A DNA stretch of 60,000 nucleotides from NCBI GenBank assembly GCA_905221605.1, contig CAJNDS010002493.1, forward strand, positions 235,001-295,000, given 5' to 3'. How positions within the stretch are numbered: position 1 is the first letter of the stretch; every line of letters starts with the position of its first letter. This stretch comes from Symbiodinium natans. Lineage: Eukaryota > Sar > Dinophyceae > Suessiales > Symbiodiniaceae. Below the pieces are notes generated by a model. The model was not told the DNA's origin. It did not search any database and saw only the letters and a program-made list of their open reading frames with translations. A program made the translations under genes and the position numbers. Below are positions 11,057 through 22,418 of this stretch, in pieces.

Positions 11057-12000
11057 AGGACAAGCAAGCAAATTGGCTTGGAGGTTCCGGATATTCTGGA
11101 GGTTGAAAAGCAAAGGGAAAGCAAACGGAGAAGAGTGGATGTTATTGCTGCTCCGCGTAGGCAGTTGTGGTAAATGCCCCTACTCGCTGCGCAAGCTGTT
11201 GTTCTCCGTCAGTAGTGAGCGCCCACCCACACCCTTTTATTGCTACTTCTGCTGCTGTTAAGGCTCAAGCAAGTTGTGAACGCCCGGGCACAACTGACAA
11301 TGCTTGCTGCTATACGCTGCCTTCTGTCTTGGCGCTACCAGAAAGTCATTGGCGCTCACACCTGCTCAACTGCCTTTGAACTTACGATCTTTCCTGCTGC
11401 AGCGGGCATGATATTGTTTGCCCTTTTGGGGGAAAGCCATTTGGAAGAAGCTTATTCCCTTTCCCACAAGCATCGCCTCTACCAAAGCGTTGCCTGTGGT
11501 AATTCCGATGGTATCAGGGAAATTATCGATTGCTTGGGCGAACATTGGACGGTTGGATGTTGCTACACAACCCCGCGTGAGCCGGAAAAATAAGTGATTA
11601 CAATCTCCGTGCTATCTCTGCGTGGGAGAACGAGCGTTAGCACAATCGCTTTCCGAGCACTTCAACCTGACCCCTAAGTGGTCCGCACGGCTAATTGGAG
11701 CGATGGTTTGGCATAAAAATGGATGGAGAAGGGTTGATGTGTTGCTCCAGGTAATTTCTCCAAGAGCTACAACCATTACACGTAAACTGTGCGAGCGCGA
11801 ACAATTCTCCAGCCACTTTACTTGACCATGGTGATCTTGGTTGGTCACATCCGCGCTTAATCTAATCGGAGTTACGTCTGAAACAGCTACGACAGCAGTT
11901 GGCCAACGCCAAGAAGGAAGCAGCGCACTCTGTCAAGAAGGAGCAAAAGCAAAATGGCTCAACCCAAGGCCGCGCCAAGGCCGCGCCAAAGGCTGCAGCT
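11057..12000 (+). pseudogene. Broken coding remnants downstream of the polymerase-like ORF
   Basis: Short plus-strand frames follow one another with frame changes: a charged tail to about 11170, an open frame to 11379, one to 11593 (AFELTIFPAAAGMILFALL, then HLEEAYSLSHKHRLYQ), one at 11622-11825 (LTPKWSARLIGAMVWHKNG) and a Lys/Gln/Ala-rich tail ending at about 12004 (AKKEAAHSVKKEQKQ). They look like parts of the same decayed element. No helicase or nuclease motif was identified. Confidence 0.3.
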
Positions 12001-12004
12001 TGCT

Positions 12005-12371
12005 GAAGTCCTGTTGACTAAAACCAGTGAAAGGAGCACTTGTATTGTACGGACCAAGCTTGTTGTGTGACCATGTTACCAGGCCGCCACAGTTTCGAGT
12101 CACCTGAACGCCCCAATTGCTGTAAATACCAGCACGCTTATTTGGGAAATGCACGTTTTTGCGAAGGTTTTGCGCAGTCATGCTGTAAATACTAGTCCTG
12201 TCTACTGAAACCAGTGACAGGAGCGCCTGTACGGACCAAGGAAGTGCTGTAATTTATGGAAAGCATTCGGAGTGCTCAAACTGCTTCAAAACTGTTTAAA
12301 AACATGCACTTTCCCAAATACGTTCTGGTATTTACAGCACTTAGGGCGTTCGGGTCGCAAAACTGTGGCAA
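12005..12371. repeat. Fold-back element with about 75-bp inverted arms
   Basis: The arms are about 12088-12166 and 12298-12371. Reversed and complemented, the first contains CTGGTATTTACAGCA and GGGCGTTC in the same order as the second, preceded by a CGTGCATTTCCCAAATA-like stretch. In addition, the phrase from TCCTGT through ACCAGTGA to CGGACCAAG occurs twice directly (about 12010-12060 and 12196-12240). The whole could extrude as a long hairpin and resembles a fold-back or MITE-type element. Confidence 0.7.
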
Positions 12372-12689
12372 AACGTGCATTTCCAAATAGAATGCAAAAA
12401 CACGGGTAGCACATGCGGGGCAGAATATCTTTTTCCACAGTTTTAAGCACCACGTGTGCCCATAAGTAAATACCACCACGTCCTGGGCGGAAACTGTGTT
12501 TGTTCAAAGCTTTGTTCGCTCCACAGGCTTCAAAAAATGTGTAAGTAACAGCTTTTGGGCGGAATAGCGTTTTACGGCAGTATTCAACTTGCAAAGAGAG
12601 TCTTGTTGCAGCGGTTCGGCTTCCCTGGGTCGGCTGGCAGCTGGGAGGGCCCCATGTCGCTGTAGAATGCGCGGTTTTCCAGCTGCGTC

Positions 12690-14152
12690 ACTGTGGAGGT
12701 CACTTCGGCTTCCCTACTTTTTGGGGTTGATTTCTTGCCCTCTTTTTGTCTCTCCAAATCCACACACCTTTCACCACCCGCATATTTCCACTTGAACAGC
12801 CAGCAGAACCCAGCCGACATACACGCAAACACACGAAGCCACTTTGCACCCACAAAATAACACACATCCACACTCCATGACACACTCTCTGACCCACAAA
12901 ACGTCGAAACCACAACACACCACACCCATTTGCAATAAAACCCGTGAACACACAAAGACACTACTGCAAGGTGTCACTTCTGAGACTCCATGCCTTACCA
13001 CTCTTTTCCCACACTGACACTTTTCCTTGCACACTGAAGCCAAAGACATGCACCCGCAAACCAACCCACTTTAAACCACAAATGCTCACACCACACACAC
13101 ACACACACATCCACAACACTCTTGCACATGCAGATGAGAAAACAGCCGAAACCACAACACGCACATTCTCATTCTCATGAATATCTTTCAGTTCCGATTG
13201 CGATTTTTTTCACTGTCTTTCTGGTCAATCAACAGCTTACCAGGCCAACAGCACTGACCAAAACACTTGCTTAACGATCTGTTTGTGTTTTGGTTCTGGG
13301 CGGTTTCTCGGAACCGAGAGATCATCCGGACAAAAAAACAAAGAAAACATTGAACAAAAGCAAGAGAAAAATTCTTCTCAGACGGACAAAGGCAATTTGA
13401 ATTGAAAAAAACAAAAAATGTTGCTGTGTATGAATCTGCTGCTGAATCTAAGAAAATTGTCCAAGTTTCACAACTGGATTCCAGTGTTTTCTCGATTTCT
13501 CCAAAGTTCAAAAAAAAGACTTTTTTTGACAAAGCTTTGACTGGGTTCTCTTGTTTTTGATTTTCCAAAATGGCCAAACAGAAATTCAAGTTCTGGCTGG
13601 GGTGCCCTTAATTCTTTGTCTTTCGTTTTGGTTGCGTGTTGCAATTCTTCTCTGGATTCAACACCATTCAACGAATTTTCAAAATTTCTAAAGTTTCCAA
13701 AAAAAAGTTGAAATGACCCTTAAAATCAACACTTAATCAGTTAAATTTGTTGAATTTACTCTGGTGTTTCGCTCGCTTCGCTCGCACTTATTCACATTCT
13801 GGAAATACACTTTGCAATTTTCAAGTGGTTTGGCTTGGGCGTCGCGCGCAACCTTAACGAATCAACACCACGGTTGAACTCGTCTCGTCCTGCAGTTGAT
13901 TTCTGTCCAAACGGCACTGTCAGAGGCTTTCAAAAACACTTGTTTCAAAGCATTGAACTTTTCCAAGCTGCAGTTTCCACCGAGCCATTTAAAAAAACAT
14001 GTTGCATTTTCAAGTGTTCTTGTTGACTCTGCACCCTTCTTTCTCCTCTTCTGCCTTCAGGCCTTGCACCAAAACCTGGAGAATCTGAAACCCAAGATGA
14101 GGGGCAGCAAAATTGATCGAAAAGGTAGGGAAGCTTCAGTGACCTCCACAGT
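12690..14152. mobile_element. Non-autonomous TIR DNA transposon, copy 1 (1463 bp)
   Basis: It starts ACTGTGGAGGTCACT and ends in the matching inverse AGTGACCTCCACAGT. The inverted repeats are about 31 bp with a few mismatches and include the GCTTCCCTAC core. The interior is AC-rich at the left, A/T-rich in the middle, and near the right end has a short phrase that reads LHQNLENLKP. There is no transposase. I see no convincing target-site duplication. It is almost identical to the element at 14582-16063, so the two are recent copies or a tandem duplication. Confidence 0.8.
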
Positions 14153-14581
14153 TAGAGAGAGTTCCGGTTCCAAACAAGTTCACACTTTGCCGCCTTGCTG
14201 CCTGGTGTTCTAATTTTGGGGGAAGACTGACACAAGACTTAGACTGGAACCGACTGAGAGGCTTATTTGTTTTACTCGCCACGAAAAGCTGTGAAAGCCA
14301 GATCTGGCTTCCCGTGTGTGAAAAAAACGCCGCAACTGGGCCCAAAAAATGGCTCCAAAACTTGGGTTCCAATTTGAGGCTCCAACCTGGGTGGCCTTGT
14401 ATGTTTACACAGGAAATCCAAAATCTAGGGCATCAACTTACAGACAAACAAGATTTTTTCTATTCGATACTGTTTGCATCAAGGAAAACAAAAAACGCCG
14501 TCGATACGCGTGTTCTTGGCTTGCTAAACTTGTCTTTAGCTGGCATTCAAGACAAAGCAGTCTTGCATTGTTCTTTCTCGC
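14153..14581. other. Spacer between the two TIR elements
   Basis: 429 bp of unique sequence without a supported gene. A short open frame (14314-14622) runs into the second element and has no recognisable domain. Confidence 0.6.
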
Positions 14582-16063
14582 ACTGTGGAGGTCACTTCGG
14601 CTTCCCTACTTTTCGGGGTTGATTTCTTGCCCTCTTTTTGTCTCTCCAAATCCACACACCTTTCACCACCCGCATATTTCCACTTGAACAGCCAGCAGAA
14701 CCCAGCCGACATACACGCAAACACACGAAGCCACTTTGCACCCACAAAATAACACACATCCACACTCCATGACACACTCTCTGACCCACAAAACGTCGAA
14801 ACCACAACACACCACACCCATTTGCAATAAAACCCGTGAACACACAAAGACACTACTGCAAGGTGTCACTTCTGAGACTCCATGCCTTACCACTCTTTTT
14901 CCACACTAACACTTTTCCTTGCACACTGAAGCCAAAGACATGCACCCGCAAACCAACCCACTTTAAACCACAATGCTCACACCACACACACACACACATC
15001 CACAACACTCTTGCACATGCAGATAAGAAAACAGCCGAAACCACAACACGCACATTCTCATTCTTATGAATTTCTTTCAGTTCCGATTGCGATTTTTTTC
15101 ACTATCTTTCTGGTCAATCAACAGCTTACCAGGCCAACAGCACTGACCAAAACACTTGCTTAACGATCTGTTTGTGTTTTGGTTCTGGGCGGTTTCTCGA
15201 AACTCTCTTTCTGAAAGCTTGCAACTTAACCGAGAGATCATCCGGACAAAAAAACAAAGAAAACATTGAACAAAAGCAAGAGAAAAATTCTTCTTAGACG
15301 GACAAAGGCAAATTTAAATTGAAAAAAACAAAAAAATGTTGCTGTGTATGAATCTGCTGCTGAATCTAAGAAAATTGTCCAAGTTTCACAACTGGATTCC
15401 AGTGTTTTCTCGATTTCTCCAAAGTTCAAAAAAAAGACTTTTTTTGACAAAGCTTTGACTGGGTTCTCTTGTTTTTGATTTTCCAAAATGGCCAAACAGA
15501 ATTCAAGTTCTGGCTGGGGTGCCCTTAATTCTTTGTCTTTCGTTTTGGTTGCGTGTTGCAATTCTTCTCTGGATTCAACACCATTCAACGAATTTTCAAA
15601 ATTTCTAAAGTTTCCAAAAAAAGTTGAAAAACCCTTAAAATCAACACTTAATCAGTTAAATTTGTTGAATTTACTCTGGTGTTTCGCTCGCTTCGCTCGC
15701 ACTTATTCACATTCTGGAAATACACTTTGCAATTTTCAAGTGGTTTGGCTTGGACGTTGCGCGCAATCTTAACGAATCAACACCACGGTTGAACTTGTCT
15801 TGTCCTGCAGTTGATTTCTGTAAACGGCACTGTCAGAGGCTTTCAAAAACACTTGTTTCAAAGCATTGAACTTTTCCAAGCTGCAGTTTCCACCGAGCCA
15901 TTTAAAAAAACATGTTGCATTTTCAAGTGTTCTTGTTGACTCTGCTTCTTTCTTCTCTTCTGCCTTTAGGCCTTCTTGCACCAAAACCTGGAGAATCTGA
16001 AACCCAAGATAAGGAGCAGCAAAATTGATCGAAAAGGTAGGAAGCTTCAGTAACCTCCACAGT
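14582..16063. mobile_element. Non-autonomous TIR DNA transposon, copy 2 (1482 bp)
   Basis: It begins with the same ACTGTGGAGGTCACT and ends ACCTCCACAGT. It is collinear with copy 1, with a few indels; the clearest is an extra segment of about 27 bp near 15203-15230. All the apparent minus-strand open frames at its left end exist in both copies and derive from an AC-rich tract, so they are not genes. Confidence 0.8.
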
Positions 16064-17200
16064 CAGACCTTTATCTTTCAATCATGACTTTAATCAGAGC
16101 TTGCAAGAGGTGCATTTCTAGTGACTTAGAGACCTTGACATTGGTATGTGCATCGCAGAGTTTGGAAGAAATCCAGAGTGCCCTGCATTCTTAGTTCGGC
16201 CTGTGCAAGCAGGTTGGAGTTTGGCCAGAAATGGAGGGGAACGCGGCTTTTACGTCACAATAAACCAGAGCTTGCAAGGGCTGTAGCCTTCCAGTAACCT
16301 ACAAACCTTACTATCTGTGTTTTTTCCAAAGTTTGGAAGAGCTTGACTTTCCGCATGTGCATCTTTAGAGTTTGAAGAATGTTATTCCAAGTGCCCCACA
16401 TTCCGCAAAACCAGAGCTTGCAAGGGTTGCGCTTCCCAGTGACCAGAAACGTGTTTTTTCAAGCTTGGAAGAGGTGCCGCTTTCTAGTGACCCAGAGACC
16501 TTTTGGCTGGAAGGGTGTATTCTAGAGTGTCCTGCATTCCTGCCCCCCCGCCCACTTTTCCGGCCGTGTTCTGCAAGCAGGTCAGAGTTTCAACAGAAGG
16601 CCTACAGACCTTAATCAGTTATAATAAGCCACTTGCAAGGGCAGCTTTCTAAGTAACCCAGAAACCTCGAATTTCTGTGTTTTTCCAAAGCTTGGAAAAG
16701 AACAGCTTCCAAGTAACCTACAGATCTTAACTTTTGGCATGCATAGTTTGGAAGGATGTTTTCTAGAGTTTGCATCTCCACTCCCCCACTTGCCCCGCTT
16801 CTGCAAGCAGGTCAGAGTTTCAACAGAACTTGGAGAAGGCGCGACTTCCCAGTCTTAGACCTTGATCTGATAAACCACTTGCAAGCTTTCCAATAGCCTA
16901 CAAACCTTAACTTTATGCGCTTTTGGAACTTTGAAGAGGTAAGAGCTTCAAGAGCTGCAGCTTCCAGTAACCTACAAACCTGGATGCTTTGCTGCTTTAT
17001 TCCAAAGCTTTCCAGTAACCAAAAGACCTTGACTTTTGGCATGCGTCTCAAGGTTTTAATGTGATTCTGGAGTGCCCTGCATTTCCGCCACTTCCCTCGG
17101 GCAAGCAAGTTAGAGCTTCAACAAGAACTTGGACGGGGGCGCGGCTTTCCAGCAACCTACGGGACCTCATTTTAAAGGGCCTTGTGATTTCCGGCGACCA
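16064..17200. repeat. Degenerate roughly 100-200 bp direct repeats
   Basis: The phrases GCTTGCAAGGGC, CCAGTAACCTACAAACCTTA, TTCCAAAGCTTGGAA and GCAAGCAGGTCAGAGTTTCAAC recur in the same order several times. The unit is too diverged to delimit by eye. No coding potential is visible. Confidence 0.6.
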
Positions 17201-17239
17201 GATCAAACCTTCCCTTCAGACATCCAACCACGGCTGCAA

Positions 17240-18560
17240 AGTCCAGTGTAAGAGACAGACGTAAAACTGTGCGCTCTGTGCACTCCAATCTTACGAATTA
17301 CGATCGCGTATAGCGGAACAGGTGTCAGAAAAATATGGAAAACGTTTGAAAAGTTAAGAATCCATTTGTATGGCAAAACAGCTGTGCAACAGCCATGGAA
17401 CACTTTAAAAGAGTTGCTAGGGCATGAGAGAAAGCCCTAACATGTGCAATCTGTGCACTCCAATCTTAGAAATTACGATTGCACCCACTCCGTACAGCGG
17501 AACAGGTCTAAAACAGTATAAATTTTAAAAGTCAGTCGCTGGGGCTTAGAGCATGAGAGAAACCCCTAAAACATGTACGCTCTTTGCACTCTACTCTAAC
17601 AAACGAGGACAAATCCATTTTGTATGGGAAACAGCTGTGTAAAATCCATGGAACAGCTTGAAAGACAATCTCTTGAGCTGAGAGAAAGTCTTAAACACGT
17701 GCACTCTGTGCACTCCAATCTTACGAATTGCACCCACTTTGTATGGCGAAAAAAAGGTGGAAAAAGGCCATGGAACACGTTTTTGAAAGTCATTCGCGAG
17801 GGCTTAGGGCATGAGAGGAACCCTCGAAACATGTACGCTCTTTGCACTCCACTCTAACGAACGAGAACAAATCCATTTTGTAGCAAAACAGCTGTGTAAA
17901 AGCCATGGAACAGCTTGAAAGACAATCTCTAGGGCATGAGAGGAAGCCCTAAAACCCTACGTACACGATCGCACCCACTCTGTATGGCGAAAAAGTGGAA
18001 AAAAACCATGGAACACGTTTTTGAAAGTTAATCGCTAGAGCTTAGGCTGAGAGAAACATGTACGCTCTTTGCACTCCACTCTAACGAACAAGGACGAATC
18101 CTTTGTATGGCGAAACAGCTGTGTAAAAGCCTGGAACAGCTTGAAAGACAATCTCTAGGGCATGAGAGGAAGCCCTAAACACGTGCACTCTGTGCACTCC
18201 AATCCTTACAAATTGGAAAAAGGCCATGGAACACACGTTTTTTGAAAGTCAACCAGGCTTGGGGCTCCACTCTTACAAACAAGGACGAATCCATTTTTGT
18301 TTGGCAAAACAGCTGTGTAAAATCCATGGAACAGCTTTGAAAGACAATTTCCAGGGCATGAGAGAAAGCCCTAAATCCTAAAAAACATGTGCACTCTGTG
18401 CACTTCAATCTTAAAAATTCCGATCGCACCTACTCTGCATGGCGGAAAAGGTGGAAAAAAGCCATGGAGCACGTTAAAAGTCAATCCCTGGGGCTGAAGG
18501 CATGAAAAAAAAACCCTAAAACATGTACGCTCTTTGGCGAAACAGCTGTGCAAAAGCCAA
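17240..18560. repeat. Satellite-like array of two alternating sub-units
   Basis: Two related blocks alternate. One is marked by CTCTTTGCACTCCACTCTAAC, AAACAGCTGTGTAAAA and CCATGGAACAGCTTGAAAG; the other by GCACTCTGTGCACTCCAATCTTA, GCACCCACT and CCATGGAACACGTTTTTGAAAG. Each pair ends in a GGGCATGAGAG-type link, giving a higher-order period of roughly 250 bp and about five repeats. There are no genes. Confidence 0.7.
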
Positions 18561-18835
18561 CTTGCATCACGGCGTGTGTACTGCTGTTCCGCTTTACGGA
18601 ATGGATGCCATTGTAATTCGTCCGATTGGAGTGCCAGGACCACGTTTTGGGGTCTGTGCAGGTATGTTGACGACGTTGAGAGAAGGCATCGGACGGTTTG
18701 TGTTCGTCTAAGAAAGTCGAGGTTGGCGTAGACTTCTGTTGTTTGCAAGCTTGCAAGTCCATTGCCGGAAGCTGTCACCCTGCGGTGCGGGAATGAAGCT
18801 TCTTAGAAGGAGCATCTTACAAGACGAAAGGCTCA

Positions 18836-20352
18836 GTGATGTCAAGTCCAAATTCGAGTGACAGCTCGTCTGCCAGTTTGGACAGCGACACTAAGTCTGG
18901 CGGCTACACATCACAGGAGTCTAAGACGGACAACAATGCAACTTCTTTGCCAGCGGATGGACAATTTCTTGCCCTCTTTTGGTGTGTCCAAATCCACACA
19001 CCTTTTACCACCCGCACACTTCCACACTTGAACCCAGTAGAACCCGCCAACATGCACGCAAACACACACCACCCACAAAGCCACTTTGCACCCACATAAA
19101 CAACGCCCACAACACATATAACTCTCTGACCCACAACGACGCGCATTCAGTCAGATCCGGCTTTGACCAGGAAGCAGCTGCTGGAGTGCCTCTTGAAAGC
19201 TTACGAGGCCTGCCATCTTACGGTTACGAAAGCTGCGTTTGCAGAGAGCGGATCCCACCTCCTTATTCGAAGCTGAACGTCAGTTCCACTTTCATTGTAT
19301 GGAGACGATGGCTCGTGTGCGATGGCGCGGCATTGCAGGGAAGCTTCGCAAGAACGGCCTCAAGATGCACTGCTGCTCCGTTGGACTTGGCAGAGGAACC
19401 TATTGGACAGAAGCGGCTTGTTGTTTTGTGCCATCTTCAAAGAAGCCACTTTGACTCTGAGTGCATCACGACCGCTGGCCACCCAGATTTCCGCCCAAGC
19501 TGCGCAAGCAGCGCCGATCGGCCAAAAGAAGGGTGGAGCCGCCCGAGTTTGCCAAGGTCGTCGCCTGCGAACTGTGGAGGACGTCCATGCTTATGCTCAT
19601 GCCCAGAGTGCCGCAGGACGGGTGCGAAGAACAGCAGACGTGTGGGTTTGAAAACTGGTAAGGGTTACTGTACGTTCTCGGTTCAGAGCTCTGTTGCTCG
19701 AGCATGTCGACTGTTCAGAAGACGATCGCTTCTTTCAGCTCTGCTTGACGCTTCCGAGCAAGAAGCTGCGAGAACAGCTGGACACGGTCTGGCGAGTGCG
19801 GAAGGCTCCTGCCTACCGCGCTCGCCGCAACATGACCATCTCGAAGTCCTGAAGTCCCGCATTGGAAGGTGAACACAGATGTTTGCGTTTCCGACCTGAA
19901 GTATTGAAGAGGACTCGTTTCCACACTTTCTTTTGCTTTGTTTTGGTTTCCGTGCATGCAAACAGGGCACTTTTCGAAGGGTACGTCATGGCTAAGCCCC
20001 AAGTGGGCACCAGCTTCGCCTTCATGACGTTGCCTGGCAAGCAGATTTGCATCTTCAATGATTGGCGTGGCAAGACATGCTGAACTTGGCTGACAATGAA
20101 CCGTTTTTGGTTGCGATGCCCAAGGGCGGCGATCACGCGAGCGACTACTTGTGGAACGGCGCAGGGTCGGAGAACGTTTGCATGATCTTGACTGCGAACG
20201 AACTGACGATGCACTGCGTCAACGGGTCAGTCAACCGCACGGAGACAGATGCGTGGAACGAGCGGTTCAAGATCTACCACTTTCCAAAGCCCTCTCCGCG
20301 GGAGAAGCAGGACAGGCGATTCAAGGAGTGGGGAAAGTGCGTGCATTGTTAG
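18836..20352 (+). pseudogene. Rep-like pseudogene: HUH endonuclease motif plus superfamily 3 helicase remnant
   Basis: A serine-rich start (MMSSPNSSDSSSASL) is interrupted at about 18960-19145 by a diverged piece of the AC-rich transposon found at 12737 and 14630. Coding resumes near 19169 in several frames: RKQLLECLLKAYEACHLTV; then FHFHC (19284-19298), a His-hydrophobic-His motif, followed by RVRWRGIAGKLRK and FVPSSKKPL; then LRTVEDVHAYAHAQSAAG; then LTLPSKKLREQLDTVWRV. After a gap, 19960-20352 encodes a superfamily-3-like ATPase tail, with a Walker-B-like ICIFNDWR, a sensor-like MILTANEL and a closing KCVHC. At least four frameshifts occur, and the Walker A segment is missing between about 19860 and 19960. 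Rep proteins of this type nick DNA and replicate circular or rolling-circle elements. This copy is dead. The family assignment is inference from motif order. Confidence 0.55.
18960..19145. repeat. Diverged fragment of the 1.46-kb TIR element
   Basis: The order TTTCTTGCCCTCTTTT, CCAAATCCACACACCTTT, ACCACCCGCA, ACGCAAACACAC and GCCACTTTGCACCCAC matches the left part of the elements at 12690 and 14582. Neither inverted terminal repeat is preserved here. It sits inside the Rep-like pseudogene and so helped to break it. Confidence 0.7.
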
Positions 20353-21829
20353 AGGACATGGCTGTTGGGCAAGAGCAAGAAGCGTTCACGCAGTGACTGA
20401 TGTATCAGCTACGTGACTGCTGACCTCGACCTGTTTGCTGTATTTCTCAGATGTCCTCTTCATGGCTATTCAACGTGACTAATCTGCCAACATGAGTACT
20501 GTGCCACTGGTCTCCCGTGCCCCCCTGAAGTCGACGTTGAAAGCTTTGACGTAGCTTGTGACGAAGCTTGTCCGAAAAGGTGACAGCCCCGTGCACATGC
20601 CTGCTACCTCTGGCTGTTCTTTTGTGCAATGCCCTGGTGCTCCTTTTGCTCGCTCGTTGGCGGTGTTAATGCTCGTGAAAGTGAAAGTCGCCGTGGAGGC
20701 ACAAGGCACTTTTCAGTGCGTTGCCGGAAGGTTGGTTTGGGGGGGCGCAGACTGTACCACCCCCTGCTGCTCCTTTCAATCTAGTGTGCAAGTTCACGTC
20801 GTCATCGGCGTGCCGGAGTCGTATGCAAGGGCCTGCTCCTTTCAGTTAAGGGTTCGTGGTCACTGCTCAGTGTGATGTGCCTGCAGAAGTAGGGCCAGCT
20901 GTGGCCGTTTCAACGTGTGCGTGTGCTTGCAGCAGAGGTTTTCCCCACCCCTTAGTCACTAAACGCTAACTCTAAACCGATGCCCTTGAGTGACGCATGG
21001 TGTCAAATCTGAGAACCCTGACCGCCTAAACTGACGTGCAGATGTCCAATCTGATGCGCCAGCTCCGCCACTTGTGACTCAAACTTCACAGGAACCTGAC
21101 CACACACATCAGAAGCCGTACCACTTTTGACATCTGGTCATGGGGCCAGTTTGGCGTCCAGTTGGGGTGACAGCGTGCTGGTCAACTTGATGTCGAGGAG
21201 CTGTTCCCTGGCTGTGCGTGACAGGGGGGGGGGGGGGTTAGTGAAATAATAGGAGAACATCTCATAGCCTGCCGGCCGGGTTACTGTGTGCCAACAAACA
21301 CATTGCTGCTGCGCAGGGACCCTGTATCGTTCTTCGAATACCTGGAGAAGATAGAGCTTTATTGTTCAAAGAAAACAACATTCGAAATGTTGCAGTGAAC
21401 AAAACATTTGCTTGTTGTTTTAGTGCTTGCCTTTTTGCACAACTTTATTTCCACTGCTCGATCAGTTTTATGCTTGTTTGTGTATGGTTTGTACTTACTG
21501 TATACACCCGTCGCAGCGGGACCTCTCGAGGGGCAGGATGCCCGGAAAGTGCTCTTAGAGGCTGATAGATCATTTTTGAAAAACCCACCCTCGCCACCCT
21601 TGTATACTAATGTGAGAGTTTTCGCAACTATGTCAGGAGATGACTCCGTGTGCACAAGAGGTTGTGGCAGTATCCGGGAAGGGACCAGGCAGCTCAGCGA
21701 GCGTGTTGCAATCAGGGACCCTTGTTAGCGCGGGCCTTACTTTGTGTGATGACAGTTTTGCTTGTCTGCTTGATGCATACAGGCTCGAGTATTGCTCTTC
21801 TCGCCACTTTACCTTTTTCAGCACTCTTC
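20353..21829. other. No supported gene
   Basis: The sequence is of mixed composition. A poly-G run of about 13-14 lies near 21225-21238. Short open frames on both strands have no motifs and overlap one another. Confidence 0.5.
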
Positions 21830-22075
21830 ATGGCGCGGTCGTTGACACGAGATCAGCTAAATGATTTTCGAGTGTGGCTTCACTCTTTGAATATGGATTC
21901 CCTCGTGAAGGTGGCTGAGGTATTGGACGATCTCATGGCAGACCGTGAGATGCAGCAACGAGAGGCTGCTGCAGCTCTTCAGTCTCAGTGGCAGTTTGTG
22001 AACCCTGAACCTGACTTGGAGCGACCGGGTGAAGCTGCCTCGTCAAGCTCTCAGCGACAGCCAGAAACTTCGTGA
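21830..22075 (+). CDS. Small hypothetical protein upstream of the transposase
   Basis: The ATG at 21830 opens an 81-residue frame that looks like protein: a charged, helix-prone N-terminus (MARSLTRDQLNDFRVWLHSL), a leucine/acidic segment (VKVAEVLDDLMADREMQQRE) and a serine-rich tail. The frame is open upstream to 21650, but that part is hydrophobic and less convincing. It could be an accessory ORF or an N-terminal exon of the DDE transposon that begins 350 bp downstream. I do not recognise a family. Confidence 0.4.
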   Translation: MARSLTRDQLNDFRVWLHSLNMDSLVKVAEVLDDLMADREMQQREAAAALQSQWQFVNPEPDLERPGEAASSSSQRQPETS

Positions 22076-22418
22076 CATGTCGTCTGAACCTGATGAGTAT
22101 CCTGTTCAGGCCGTCAAACTTAGGTTGCACCTGTGAGAGGTAGCGAGTTAGCTAACATTTTCCTCTCGAAGGGGAAAGGAGCCCTGTGTCTCACAGGACT
22201 TTTCGAGACTCAACAACAGTCTTGGGTCTTACAGGAGGGATCGAGATCCAACCAGCCGTGCTCGGTACTGTTTCCCCACCACGTGAAAAGATTCGAACGT
22301 GAGCGAGTGATGTGAGCAGAATGCATGTTGCTTAGTGGAGAGAGTGTCATGCTTGATGTGTTCGAACACGACATGACATTTCAAGACAAGCACGGTTTTG
22401 AACAATAAGTCCGTGTGA

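Noticed and set aside
12584-13164. Cysteine/valine-rich minus-strand ORFs (also at 14536-15053 and 18904-19146)
   Set aside because: They are translations of AC-rich transposon sequence present in all copies, in several frames at once, with no conserved domain.
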